Part shown: positions 17,119 through 25,363 of the stretch, in pieces
How the letters are laid out: each line of letters opens with the position of its first letter
Position numbering within the stretch: position 1 is the stretch's first letter
Assembly: GCA_024123955.1 (NCBI GenBank)
Contig: CP099652.1
Location: forward strand, 1,736,001 to 1,800,000
DNA: 64,000 bases
Reading direction: 5' to 3'
Origin: Oxalobacteraceae bacterium OTU3CINTB1
GTDB lineage: Bacteria > Pseudomonadota > Gammaproteobacteria > Burkholderiales > Burkholderiaceae_D
The notes under the pieces: model-generated
The model's input: the letters and a program-made list of their open reading frames with translations, nothing else
Database searches by the model: none
Told to the model about the DNA's origin: nothing
Position numbers and translations under genes: made by a program

Positions 17119-17778
17119 ATGTTTCGCTTGAAATTCGTCGTTGCCGCCGCCGCCCTGATGGCAGGCGCCGCCTTTGCATCGCCAACCGCGCCGAAGAACG
17201 GCGCCGAGTACATCACCTTGAAGGCGCCGCAGCCGGTGCAGGCCGAAGGCAAAAAAGTCGAGGTCATCGAGTTCTTCATGTACCACTGCCCGGCGTGCTA
17301 CGCGCTGGAACCGGCCATGCTGGATTGGGTGAAGAAGCAAGGTGACAACATCGTGTTCCGCCGCATCCACCTGCCGCTGACGGGCGCCAACGATCCGGAG
17401 GCGCATCTGTTCCTGACCTTGGAGGCGATGAAGCTGGAAGAATCGATGCACGCCAAGGTGCTGAGCACCTGGCACGTCGACCGCCAGCGTTTGAAGAGCG
17501 ACGACGACAACATCAATTGGGCCGTCAAAAACGGCATCGACAAGCAAAAGTTCCTGGCCGTGTATAACTCGTTCGCGATCATCACGCGCTTGAAGAACGC
17601 CGGCCGCGTCGCCGCCACGTATGAAGTCAACAGCACGCCGACCATGATCGTCAATGGCCGCTACCTGACCAATCCGACCATGGTCGATAGCAGCAATCCT
17701 GGCCAGATTCCACGTCAGCAGTTGAGCCAGGCCACCTTGCAGGTGCTGGACGCGCTGGTGGCGATGTCGCGTAAATAA
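17119..17778 (+). CDS. dsbA: Periplasmic thiol:disulfide interchange protein, DsbA family
   Basis: The protein has 219 residues with a signal peptide (about 1-20, cleavage after AFA). A thioredoxin fold carries the active site CPAC at residues 57-60 (FMYHCPACYAL) and the cis-Pro loop NSTPTMIVNGRY at about 173. DsbA commonly has CPHC, while CPAC is seen in other DsbA/DsbL-like members, so the redox potential may differ. It would introduce disulfides into secreted proteins. No dsbB is adjacent. A purine-rich AAAGGA site precedes ATG 17119. Confidence 0.9.
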   Translation: MFRLKFVVAAAALMAGAAFASPTAPKNGAEYITLKAPQPVQAEGKKVEVIEFFMYHCPACYALEPAMLDWVKKQGDNIVFRRIHLPLTGANDPEAHLFLTLEAMKLEESMHAKVLSTWHVDRQRLKSDDDNINWAVKNGIDKQKFLAVYNSFAIITRLKNAGRVAATYEVNSTPTMIVNGRYLTNPTMVDSSNPGQIPRQQLSQATLQVLDALVAMSRK

Positions 17779-17787
17779 GGACCGGGC

Positions 17788-17811
17788 GCCAGCGCCGAAT
17801 CTGTCGCTGGC
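17788..17811. terminator. Possible hairpin between dsbA and a small convergent gene
   Basis: A 7-bp stem (GCCAGCG / CGCTGGC) with a 10-base loop lies between the stop codons of two convergent genes. It has no clear T run, so it is a weak candidate. Confidence 0.35.
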
Positions 17812-17994
17812 TTAATTGACCGTGAAGCGGGTCGGGATTTCGATGCCGCCCGTGCGCGCGGCTTCGGCGTAGGCCTTCAATTCCTGGATCACGGCGTCCA
17901 GCTGCTCCTGTCCAGGGTTGGCCTGGAAATTCTTGATGCGCTCATTCATGAGCGTTACTTGTTTGCTCCAGTCCAGTCGATTCAATTTGCTCAT
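17812..17994 (-). CDS. Small conserved-looking hypothetical protein
   Basis: This is a 60-residue hydrophilic, mostly helical protein (MSKLNRLDWSKQVTLMNERI start) without Cys, signal peptide or membrane segment. GGAG lies seven bases before ATG 17994, which supports translation. I do not recognise it. It sits between dsbA and the TetR gene. Confidence 0.55.
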   Translation of the reverse strand: MSKLNRLDWSKQVTLMNERIKNFQANPGQEQLDAVIQELKAYAEAARTGGIEIPTRFTVN

Positions 17995-18048
17995 GTGTGC
18001 TCCAATTTAAAAATCAAGTATAGAACAAACTGCAAAGTTGCACAGCTT

Positions 18049-18771
18049 CTAACGTAGCACGCTGCGCAGGAACAGATCGAGCCCAGCCGCCGCGCGCTGG
18101 CGCAACTCGTCCGTGGTCGGCGGCGCCTGGTTCGGGTACAGCAGGCGCGTCATGTGGTCGCCGAGCAGGCAGTTGGTCAGGTGTACCGCCAGCATTTCCA
18201 ATCCCAGTTCCGGCCGCAGCCGGGCACTGACCTCCGGCCGCACGAATAGGCGCTTCAGTTGTTCGCGCGACTGTCGCGGCCCGGCCTGATAGAACGTGTC
18301 CGCCAGCTCCGGCGTGCTGAGCGCCTCGGCCACCACCATGCGGTGCAGGCTGACGAACGACGGCAACGACACCAGCTCCAGGAAGCGCAGCGAAAAGTCG
18401 CCGAGGATATCCTCCAGGGGACGCGGGTCCGTCTCCATGCTGGCCATATCGGCGAAGAAGTGCGCCCGGCCCTCGCTGATGATGGCGCTCAACAGCCCGG
18501 CCTTGCCGCCGAACTTGACGTAGATCGTCCGTACCGCCACATGGGCTTCGCGGGCGATCATTTCAAGACTGACCTTGCTATAACCCTTTTCGAGAAATAA
18601 CTGCTTCGCCGTGTGCAACAGCGCCAGATGGCGCGCTTCCTTGTCGGCCGCGCGCGGGCGCCCCGCAGCCTTGCCGAAGCAGGGCGAGGCGGGATCGGTG
18701 ACGGCGTCGTCGGGGCAGTCCAGCTCCTCCGGCGCGGCGGTCGCGGTGGTTTGTAGGTCGGAAATTTTCAT
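18049..18771 (-). CDS. TetR-family repressor, divergent from the emrAB-like operon
   Basis: The protein has 240 residues. An unusual N-terminal extension of about 45 residues, Pro- and Ala-rich, precedes the helix-turn-helix (about 48-95: TAKQLFLEKGYSKVSLEMIA, then VAVRTIYVKFGGKAGLL). The C-terminal ligand domain resembles the AefR-type C-terminal region. It most likely represses the divergent efflux operon by binding the 24-bp palindrome at 18814-18837, which overlaps that operon's promoter. The true start could be further in, since no good Shine-Dalgarno precedes 18771. Confidence 0.88.
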   Translation of the reverse strand: MKISDLQTTATAAPEELDCPDDAVTDPASPCFGKAAGRPRAADKEARHLALLHTAKQLFLEKGYSKVSLEMIAREAHVAVRTIYVKFGGKAGLLSAIISEGRAHFFADMASMETDPRPLEDILGDFSLRFLELVSLPSFVSLHRMVVAEALSTPELADTFYQAGPRQSREQLKRLFVRPEVSARLRPELGLEMLAVHLTNCLLGDHMTRLLYPNQAPPTTDELRQRAAAGLDLFLRSVLR

Positions 18772-18813
18772 GGCGGCTAATGATAACGAATGCGGTCATG
18801 CTAGTCCAAATAA

Positions 18814-18867
18814 AAATGAAATGCAATCGTTTCATTTCTTGACTTTGGATTTGAACAGGCGAATAAT
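18814..18867 (+). promoter_or_regulatory. Operator and promoter of the emrAB-like operon
   Basis: A perfect 8-bp dyad (AAATGAAA-8-TTTCATTT, 18814-18837) immediately precedes TTGACT at 18839-18844, a 17-bp spacer and AATAAT at 18862-18867. The geometry fits repression by the divergent TetR protein, which would block the -35 box. Confidence 0.75.
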
Positions 18868-18901
18868 GACCCTATTCCATTTCATTTATGCGGAGCAACA
18901 C

Positions 18902-20092
18902 ATGTCGAATCCACAAGAACAACAAAAAGTGCTCAGCGCCGTGCCACCCGCACAGGCCGCTGGCGCTCCCGGCGGCCCGGCCGCCACGGCGGCGGCGCCC
19001 GCCGGTCCGGCCAAGCCGAACCGCAAGGTGCTGGTGATCGCCGGCCTGATCGCCATCGCCGCCCTGGCCGCCGGTGGACGCATGTGGTACCGCAGCCATT
19101 ATTTCGTCGAGACGGAAAACGCCTACGTGGCCGGCCACGTCACGCCGGTGTCGTCGCGCATTTCCGGCGTGGTCACCAAGGTGCTGATCGACGATAACCA
19201 GATTGTCCGCGAGGGCGATGTGATCGCCGAACTCGATCCGTTCGACCAGCGCGTGAAAGTGGAGCAGATCCAGGCGCAGATCGCCAGCGCCGAGCAGCAG
19301 GTGGTGCAGTCCGAGGCGCAGATCGCCCAGACCCAGGCCCAGGCCAGTGCCTCGGCCGCGCAGGTGGCGCAGTCGCAGGCCCAGTTGGTGCGCGCGAACC
19401 AGGACGCCGAGCGTTACGGCCAACTGTATAACAGCCAGATGAAGGCCGTCTCCAAATCGGAGCTGGACACCGCCGTCGCCGGCCGCGCCAGCGCCATCGC
19501 CGACCTGAATGCACGCAAGGACAGCGCCTCGGCCGCCAAGGCGCAGATCGCGGCCGCCCGTTCGGCGCGCGACGTGCTCAAGGCGCAGGTCGACGTGCTG
19601 CGCGTGCAGCTCAAGGACGCGCAGCAGCAGCTGGCCTATAACCAGATCCTGGCGCCGGTCGGCGGCCGTATCGGCAAGCGCACCATCGAAGTGGGCCAGC
19701 GCCTGCAGCCTGGCCAGCAAATCACCGCCATCGTGCAGGACAACGTGTGGCTGACCGCGAACTTCAAGGAAACCCAGTTGGCCGAGCTGCAAAAGGGTCA
19801 GGAAGTCAACGTGAGCATCGACGCGATGCCGGGCAAGGAATTGATCGGCACCGTCGAGAGCTTCGCGCCGGCGTCTGGCGCGCAGTTCGCGCTGCTGCCG
19901 GCCGATAACGCGACCGGCAACTTCACCAAGATCGTCCAGCGCGTGCCGGTCAAGATCGTGTTCAAGCCGGAGGACATCAAGGCCTTGAACGGCCGACTGG
20001 TGCCGGGCATGTCGGCGATCGCGGAGGTGTCGTTGAAGCAGAAGGATGAGGCCAAGCACGCCGCGGCACCGTCCAAAGTCGCGGCGCACTAA
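18902..20092 (+). CDS. emrA: Membrane fusion protein of an EmrAB-type efflux pump
   Basis: The protein has 396 residues. A cytoplasmic Ala/Pro/Gly-rich N-terminus and one membrane anchor (about 41-60) are followed by a biotinyl-lipoyl-like segment (ENAYVAGHVTPVSSRISG). A long Gln/Ala-rich coiled coil follows (about 120-250), then the second lipoyl half (NQILAPVGGRIGKR) and a beta-barrel domain. This is the HlyD/EmrA layout. It bridges the MFS pump EmrB to the outer membrane factor. GGAG lies seven bases before ATG 18902. It is the first gene of a three-gene operon. Confidence 0.93.
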   Translation: MSNPQEQQKVLSAVPPAQAAGAPGGPAATAAAPAGPAKPNRKVLVIAGLIAIAALAAGGRMWYRSHYFVETENAYVAGHVTPVSSRISGVVTKVLIDDNQIVREGDVIAELDPFDQRVKVEQIQAQIASAEQQVVQSEAQIAQTQAQASASAAQVAQSQAQLVRANQDAERYGQLYNSQMKAVSKSELDTAVAGRASAIADLNARKDSASAAKAQIAAARSARDVLKAQVDVLRVQLKDAQQQLAYNQILAPVGGRIGKRTIEVGQRLQPGQQITAIVQDNVWLTANFKETQLAELQKGQEVNVSIDAMPGKELIGTVESFAPASGAQFALLPADNATGNFTKIVQRVPVKIVFKPEDIKALNGRLVPGMSAIAEVSLKQKDEAKHAAAPSKVAAH

Positions 20093-20103
20093 GGAGCCAC
20101 TCC

Positions 20104-21729
20104 ATGGCCAGCACCACGATCGATACGCCGGGCGGCGGGAGTAAGGCCGCCCCACCGCAAGCACCGATCATGCCGAGCGAGAAGGTCTCCGCCCGCACCT
20201 GGATGGCCGTCGCCGCCGGCATGATGGGCGCCTTCATGGCGGTGCTCGACATCCAGATCACCAACTCGTCGCTCAAGGATATTCTCGGCGCGCTGTCGGC
20301 CACGCAGGAAGAGGGTTCGTGGATCGCCACCGCCTACCTGGTGGCGGAGATCATCATCATCCCGATGACCGGCCTGCTGACGCGCGTTTTCGGCCTGCGC
20401 AACTACATGATGGGCACCACCGCGCTGTTCCTGGTGTTCTCCACCTTGTGCGGTTTCGCGTGGAACCTCGAGAGCATGATCGCCTTCCGCATGCTGCAGG
20501 GCTTCACCGGGGGCGCGCTGATCCCGATGGCGATGACCATCGTGATGACATTGCTGCCGCCGTCGAAGCGCGCCACCGGCATGGCCATCTTCGGCCTGAC
20601 CGCGACCCTGGCGCCGTCGATGGGCCCGACCCTGGGCGGGTACCTGAGCGAAATCTACGGCTGGCCGTCGATCTTCTTCATCAACTGGGTACCCGGCCTG
20701 CTGCTGATCTTCGGCATCGGGATCGGCCTGGAAAAGCAAAAGTCGCAGCCGTCGCTGTTGCTGACCGCCGACTGGCTGGGCATCGCCTTCATGGCGGTGG
20801 GCCTGGGCAGCCTGACGATCTTCCTGGAAGAAGGTAACAGCAAGGACTGGTTCGATTCCTCCTTCATCATCACCTTCGCGGCGATGTCCATCGTCGGCCT
20901 GCTTGGCTGGGTGGTCAACAGCACGATGCGCCGGCAGCCCTTCGTCAACCTGGGGCTGTACGGCCAGCGTAACTTCGCCGCCGCCACCGCGCTGTCGATG
21001 GCGATGGGTATGGGCTTGTATGGTTCGTCGTTTTTGCTGCCGCTGTACCTCGGTCAAATCGCCGGCTATTCGCCGATGCAGATCGGTGAAGTGATCATGT
21101 GGTCAGGCTTGCCGCAGCTGTTCATCATGCCGTTCGTGGCCAAGCTGTCGTCCAAGATCGACAACCGCATCCTGTGCAGTTTCGGGCTGCTGTTGTTCGG
21201 CGGCTCGTGCATGATGAACGCCTACATGGACGCCAGTACGGGCTACGACCAGTTATTGTGGTCGCAGGTGGTGCGCGCGCTGGGCCAGCCTTTTGTGATG
21301 CTGACGCTGTCGAACTTCGCCATGAACGGCATCCAGCCGAAGGACATGCCGTCGGCATCGAGCCTGATCAACATGACCCGCAACCTGGGCGGCTCGATCG
21401 GCATCGCGCTGCTGGCGACGGCGCTGACGACGCGCGAGCACTTCCACTCGCAGCGCATCGGGGAATCGGTGAGCAATTTCGCGCTGGCCACGCAGGACCG
21501 TCTGGCGGCGTTGACGCAATCGTTCATCGGCCAGGGCATGGACGCCAGCACGGCGTCGGACATGGCGCTCAAGGCGGTCGACGGCATCGTGCGGCGCGAG
21601 TCCTTCGTGATGGCCTACAACGACGGCTTCTTCCTGGTGGCGATGGTGCTGTTCGCCTGCATCGGGGTGCTGTGGTTCTCGGATAAAGTCAAAGCCCCTT
21701 CGGGCGGTGGCGGCGGCGGTGCGCACTAA
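20104..21729 (+). CDS. emrB: DHA2-family (EmrB/QacA) drug:proton antiporter
   Basis: The protein has 541 residues with about 14 membrane segments. The first segment region contains the DHA2-typical LDIQITNSSLKDI, followed by SWIATAYLVAEII and the motif C-like GLTATLAPSMGPTLGGYL. It is the inner-membrane pump of the tripartite system and follows emrA by 11 bp. The substrates are probably hydrophobic or cationic drugs, as for EmrB, but this is inference. The C-terminus ends in a Gly-rich tail. Confidence 0.95.
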   Translation: MASTTIDTPGGGSKAAPPQAPIMPSEKVSARTWMAVAAGMMGAFMAVLDIQITNSSLKDILGALSATQEEGSWIATAYLVAEIIIIPMTGLLTRVFGLRNYMMGTTALFLVFSTLCGFAWNLESMIAFRMLQGFTGGALIPMAMTIVMTLLPPSKRATGMAIFGLTATLAPSMGPTLGGYLSEIYGWPSIFFINWVPGLLLIFGIGIGLEKQKSQPSLLLTADWLGIAFMAVGLGSLTIFLEEGNSKDWFDSSFIITFAAMSIVGLLGWVVNSTMRRQPFVNLGLYGQRNFAAATALSMAMGMGLYGSSFLLPLYLGQIAGYSPMQIGEVIMWSGLPQLFIMPFVAKLSSKIDNRILCSFGLLLFGGSCMMNAYMDASTGYDQLLWSQVVRALGQPFVMLTLSNFAMNGIQPKDMPSASSLINMTRNLGGSIGIALLATALTTREHFHSQRIGESVSNFALATQDRLAALTQSFIGQGMDASTASDMALKAVDGIVRRESFVMAYNDGFFLVAMVLFACIGVLWFSDKVKAPSGGGGGGAH

Positions 21730-21772
21730 ATCGATGCGCGCGCTAACACTAACTAATTTGTGAGGTAACACC

Positions 21773-23227
21773 ATGTTCAATTCAGCTTTGAAGCGCCTGA
21801 CGCTCGCTGTCTCCATCACCCTGGCCGTCAGCGGCTGCGCCACCGTCGGCAGCGATTTCACCGCGCCGAAAAACGTCGCCGACGCTTCGTTCCGCCATTT
21901 GCCGCAGGCCGGCGCCAGCGAGGCGCATCTGCCGGCACAGTGGTGGACGGTGTTCAACGACCAGACCTTGAACAATCTGGAACAGACCGCGCTGCGCGAC
22001 AATCCGAGTGTGAAGGCGGCGGCGCAGCGGTTGGTGCAGGCGCTGGAGCAGGCCGGCGTGAGCCGCGCCAGCCAGCAGCCGTCGCTGAGCGTGAATACCT
22101 CGGTCGCCAACTCGCGCACCTCGGCGGAGACGTCGCAGGGGCTGGCGCTGGGCGGCCGTTCGATCAAGGGTAACAACTACACGGTCGGCGCATCGATGTC
22201 GTACGAGCTCGATCTGCTGGGCCGCGTGCGCCGTTTGGTGGAGGCGTCCGACGCGCAGGCGCTGGTGGCCGAAGCGGACCGCGACGGCGTGCTGCTGGTG
22301 TTGTCGTCGCAGCTGGCGACGACCTACTGGCAACTGCGCGGGCTGGATGCCGAGATCGCGATCCTGAAGGGCGCGCTCGATACCCGCCGCGAAAGCGAGG
22401 AGCTGGTGACGGCACGCTTCGACGCCGGCCTGTCGAACGAGCTGGATGTATCGCGCGCGCGCATCGAGTATGCCAACGCCAAGGCCGATTTGCAGGAAGT
22501 GCAGCGTCAGCGCAATTTGCTCGAACATAGCCTTGCCACCTTGGTTGGCGCTTCGCCGTCGGCGATGCTGACGGCGGCCAACACGGACGCCGTGGTGCTG
22601 CCGCAGCCGCCGGCGATTCCGGTCGGCCTGCCGGCCAGCCTGCTGGCGCAGCGTCCGGATCTGGCGGGCAGCGTGGCGAACCTGCGCGCGGCCAACGCGC
22701 AGATCGGCGTTGCCGAGGGCGCGTTTTATCCTTCCCTGACGTTGACCGGTAACTTCGGTTGGGCGTCGGAGAGCCTGCGCAAGCTGGGCGAGGGCAGCTC
22801 GCGCCAGTTCAGCGCCGGTCCGCTGGCGCTGTCGCTGCCGATCTTCGATGGTGGCCGCAACAAGGCCAACCTGGCGATCGCCAAGGCGCGCTACGAGGAG
22901 GCGCTGGCCAATCACGAGACCAAGTTGCTGACGGCATTGCGCGAAGTCGAGGATGCGCTGTCGGACGTGCAGCAGCGCCAGTTGCAGGGCGAGGCGCAGT
23001 CGGCCTCGCAGGTGGCGGCGGCGCGCGGTTATCTGGTGGCGCGTGCGCGCTACGAGCGTGGCGTGTCGACCTATCTGGATGTGACGGATGCACAGCGCAG
23101 CGCGCTGACGGCCGATCGGGCGGCGGTGCAGATCAACACCCAGCGCCTGCTGGCGGCGGTGTCGGTGGCGCGCGCGCTGGGCGCCGGCTGGCAGCCGTCG
23201 GAGAGCCTGGCGGCGGTAGCGAATTAA
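21773..23227 (+). CDS. Outer membrane efflux lipoprotein, NodT/OprM family
   Basis: The protein has 484 residues. The signal peptide ends in a lipobox (AVSGC, Cys at about residue 23). Two repeated outer-membrane-efflux domains follow, containing the long helices and beta-barrel strands typical of TolC-like channels (PAQWWTVFNDQTLN near the start, LGRVRRLVEA, and GPLALSLPIFDGGRNKANL in the second half). It provides the exit duct for the EmrAB pump. Its stop codon overlaps that of the convergent LysR gene by two bases. Confidence 0.94.
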   Translation: MFNSALKRLTLAVSITLAVSGCATVGSDFTAPKNVADASFRHLPQAGASEAHLPAQWWTVFNDQTLNNLEQTALRDNPSVKAAAQRLVQALEQAGVSRASQQPSLSVNTSVANSRTSAETSQGLALGGRSIKGNNYTVGASMSYELDLLGRVRRLVEASDAQALVAEADRDGVLLVLSSQLATTYWQLRGLDAEIAILKGALDTRRESEELVTARFDAGLSNELDVSRARIEYANAKADLQEVQRQRNLLEHSLATLVGASPSAMLTAANTDAVVLPQPPAIPVGLPASLLAQRPDLAGSVANLRAANAQIGVAEGAFYPSLTLTGNFGWASESLRKLGEGSSRQFSAGPLALSLPIFDGGRNKANLAIAKARYEEALANHETKLLTALREVEDALSDVQQRQLQGEAQSASQVAAARGYLVARARYERGVSTYLDVTDAQRSALTADRAAVQINTQRLLAAVSVARALGAGWQPSESLAAVAN

Positions 23228-24204
23228 GTTTTACGCAATTGAGTTTTACGATTACGCGATGAGGCCAGCGGCGGTGCGCCGCTGGTCCTGAGCGTTTTGT
23301 CTTCGTGGCCCGGTACCCATGCGGGTCCGAATCGCTCCACAATGAAATCCACGAATGTCGTCAGCTTCGGCGTGGCTTGCCGGTCGCGCGGATAGACCAA
23401 ATTCATCGGACGCGCTGTCGGCATGTAGTCGCACAATACCGGCACCAGCCGGCCGGCGGCGATGTCCTGCGCCAGCAGCACCTCCGCCTGCATCACCAAT
23501 CCAAAATCCTGTAGCGCGGCCATGCGCAATGCCTGGCCATTGTTGGCGCGGAAGCGGCTGGCCTCGATGTTGCGGTTGCCGGTCTGCCCCTGCAGCCGCC
23601 AGCGCATGTTGAGCGACCACGCCATGAAGTCCAGGCATTCGTGCCGCGCCAGGTCGTCCGGAGTTTTCGGCGTCCCGTGCTTTTCCAGGTAGGCGGGGCT
23701 GGCGCAAATGGCCATCGCATAGTCGAACAGCGGCCGCGCCACCATCGTCGAATCCTCCAGCCGGCCGATGCGGATGGCGGCGTCATACCCTTCCTCCACC
23801 AGATCGACCGTGCGGTCGCTCAGGCTCAAATCCAGGCTCACCTCGGGATGCCGGCGCAGGTAGTCCGTCATCGCCGGCGCGATCCATTCGGTGCCGAAGG
23901 AAACCGGCGCGGTGATCTTGAGCCGTCCGCGCGGCACGCTGCGCATCGCCTCGGCGCCGGTTTCGGCGGCCGCGATCTGCGCCAGGATGGCCCGGCATCG
24001 CTCGACATACTGCGCGCCGATCTCGGTCAGGCTTTGGCGCCGCGTGGTGCGGGTCAGCAGGCGCGCGCCCAGCGTCGCTTCCAGCTGCGCGATGTGTTTG
24101 CCGACCATGACCGGGGAGATCTTGAAGTTGTCGGCGGCGGCCGTGAAATTGCCGGCATCGACCACCGCGACAAAAATCTCCATGCTGCGCAGTTTGTCCA
24201 TCAT
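23224..24204 (-). CDS. LysR-family transcriptional regulator, divergent from the short-chain dehydrogenase pair
   Basis: The protein has 326 residues with an N-terminal helix-turn-helix (about 5-65, EIFVAVVDAGNFTAAADNF). The substrate domain is of the CrgA/DmlR type often found in Oxalobacteraceae (ERCRAILAQIAAAE, FGTEWIAPAMTDYLRRHPE). It is divergent from the dehydrogenase genes across about 100 bp and is the natural candidate to control them. A MetMet start at 24204/24201 leaves the exact N-terminus open by one residue. Confidence 0.9.
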   Translation of the reverse strand: MMDKLRSMEIFVAVVDAGNFTAAADNFKISPVMVGKHIAQLEATLGARLLTRTTRRQSLTEIGAQYVERCRAILAQIAAAETGAEAMRSVPRGRLKITAPVSFGTEWIAPAMTDYLRRHPEVSLDLSLSDRTVDLVEEGYDAAIRIGRLEDSTMVARPLFDYAMAICASPAYLEKHGTPKTPDDLARHECLDFMAWSLNMRWRLQGQTGNRNIEASRFRANNGQALRMAALQDFGLVMQAEVLLAQDIAAGRLVPVLCDYMPTARPMNLVYPRDRQATPKLTTFVDFIVERFGPAWVPGHEDKTLRTSGAPPLASSRNRKTQLRKT

Positions 24205-24302
24205 TGCTAACCGTACGTTTGTAATGAACTTAATCTTAGCTCATTTATTCATGGCGTGATCGCCGCGATACTGGTCTCACTTAACCAGACAGGGAGTGGA
24301 TC

Positions 24303-24902
24303 ATGAAAATCGTCGTTATCGGTGCCTCGGGCACGGTGGGCAAATCGGTGGTGGAGGAATTGGGCAAGCGTCACGAGATCGTGACGGCGGGCGCGGGCAG
24401 CGGCCAGTATCGGGCCGACTTCACCGACATCGCGCAGGTGCGGGCGGCGTTCGAACAGATCGGCAAGATCGACGCGGTGGTGGTGGCCGCGGGCTCGCTG
24501 CATTTCGGCCCGCTGGCCGACTTCACGCCGGAGCAGTTCCACGTTGGCTTGAACAGCAAGTTGATGGGGCAGGTGAACGTGGCCTTGGTGGCGCGCGAGT
24601 ATCTGAACGACGGCGGTTCGATCACGCTCACCAGCGGCATCGTGGCCGAGCAGCCGATCCGCAACGGCGCCAGTGCGACCATGGTCAACGCGGCGGTGGA
24701 GGGCTTCGTGCGCGCCGCCGCCATCGAGCTGCCGCGCGGCTTGCGCATCAACGCCGTCAGCCCCACGGTGCTGGAGGAATCGATGGACAGCTACGGTCCG
24801 TTCTTCATCGGCTTCGAGCCGGCGCCGGGCAAGCGCGTGGCGCTGTCGTACGCGCGCAGCGTCGACGGCGCGCAGACCGGCCAAGTCTATCGCGCCTGGT
24901 GA
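24303..24902 (+). CDS. Short-chain dehydrogenase/reductase, short form
   Basis: This is a 199-residue protein with a complete Rossmann start (MKIVVIGASGTVGKSVVEEL) and a Ser in the expected strand (SITLTSGI). However, the usual catalytic YXXXK is replaced by GASATMVNAAVEG. It belongs to the short SDR group that lacks the classical Tyr/Lys pair but is widespread in proteobacteria. An NAD(P)-binding role is likely and enzymatic activity uncertain. It is the first of a tandem pair, and the second copy is broken. Confidence 0.88.
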   Translation: MKIVVIGASGTVGKSVVEELGKRHEIVTAGAGSGQYRADFTDIAQVRAAFEQIGKIDAVVVAAGSLHFGPLADFTPEQFHVGLNSKLMGQVNVALVAREYLNDGGSITLTSGIVAEQPIRNGASATMVNAAVEGFVRAAAIELPRGLRINAVSPTVLEESMDSYGPFFIGFEPAPGKRVALSYARSVDGAQTGQVYRAW

Positions 24903-24912
24903 AGGGGACGCC

Positions 24913-25230
24913 ATGAAAGTGATTGTGATCGGTGCGACGGGCACCATCGGTTCCGCCGTCGTCGAGCAGCTCGGACAACGCCATGACATCGTCGGCGTGG
25001 GCACGCGCAGCGGCCAGTATCAGGCCGACATCGCGGACATCGCGCAGGTAAGGGCTTTGTTCGAGCGTTTCGGCAAGGTGGACGCGGTGGTGGTGGCCGC
25101 CGGCGCGCTGCAAATGCGGATGGAAGTAATCATCTTTGCACCGCCAATCAGTCTGGTGCCTGCGGCTCTGGTGTCGGCGACTCGTCGCCAGACTCCCCGG
25201 TCTCATCTTCCTGTCGAGTTTTGTGTGTGA
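24913..25230 (+). pseudogene. Truncated second short-chain dehydrogenase gene (5' part)
   Basis: Starting with ATGAAAGTG at 24913, the frame gives MKVIVIGATGTIGSAVVEQL and then follows the upstream paralog nearly residue for residue up to VVVAAGALQ (about base 25114). After that similarity stops abruptly, and the frame runs on through unrelated sequence to a stop at 25230. Only the first 67 or so of about 200 residues remain. The matching C-terminal end (QVYRAW-stop) is found at 26638-26658 on the other side of the toxin-antitoxin segment. The gene was evidently disrupted by that insertion. Confidence 0.85.
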
Positions 25231-25363
25231 TCACGTGCGCGCACCCACCCTGATACTGTACTGTGCATAGGTCGCCCAGCGTGGGCAGCGTGTCGATCTG
25301 TTTGGATAGATGGAACACGATCTCACCATCAATCGTCATTTGCTGAACCACCTCCGCGGACAC
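25148..25363 (-). CDS. Small KfrB-domain-like protein, possibly a fragment
   Basis: From a GTG at 25363 the frame encodes 71 residues: SAEVVQQMTIDGEIVFHL, then LPTLGDLCTVQYQGG and an acidic Pro/Glu tail. Reading further upstream in the same frame gives WKYTGSIVGVSAEVVQQ before a stop. Together these resemble the short KfrB-type domain I recall from plasmid proteins (YSG.I..V....V.QQ, followed by a D.V.I.Y..G strand). The domain start overlaps the 3' end of the toxin gene in another frame and lacks an ATG. It may be a remnant, a coupled small gene, or the frameshifted tail of a former fusion. Confidence 0.4.
   Translation of the reverse strand: MSAEVVQQMTIDGEIVFHLSKQIDTLPTLGDLCTVQYQGGCAHVITHKTRQEDETGESGDESPTPEPQAPD

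Noticed and set aside
24205..24302. CTGGT...ACCAG dyad between the LysR gene and the dehydrogenase as an operator
   Set aside because: The arms are only 5 bp and the spacing is not typical of a LysR box, so it is indistinguishable from chance here.
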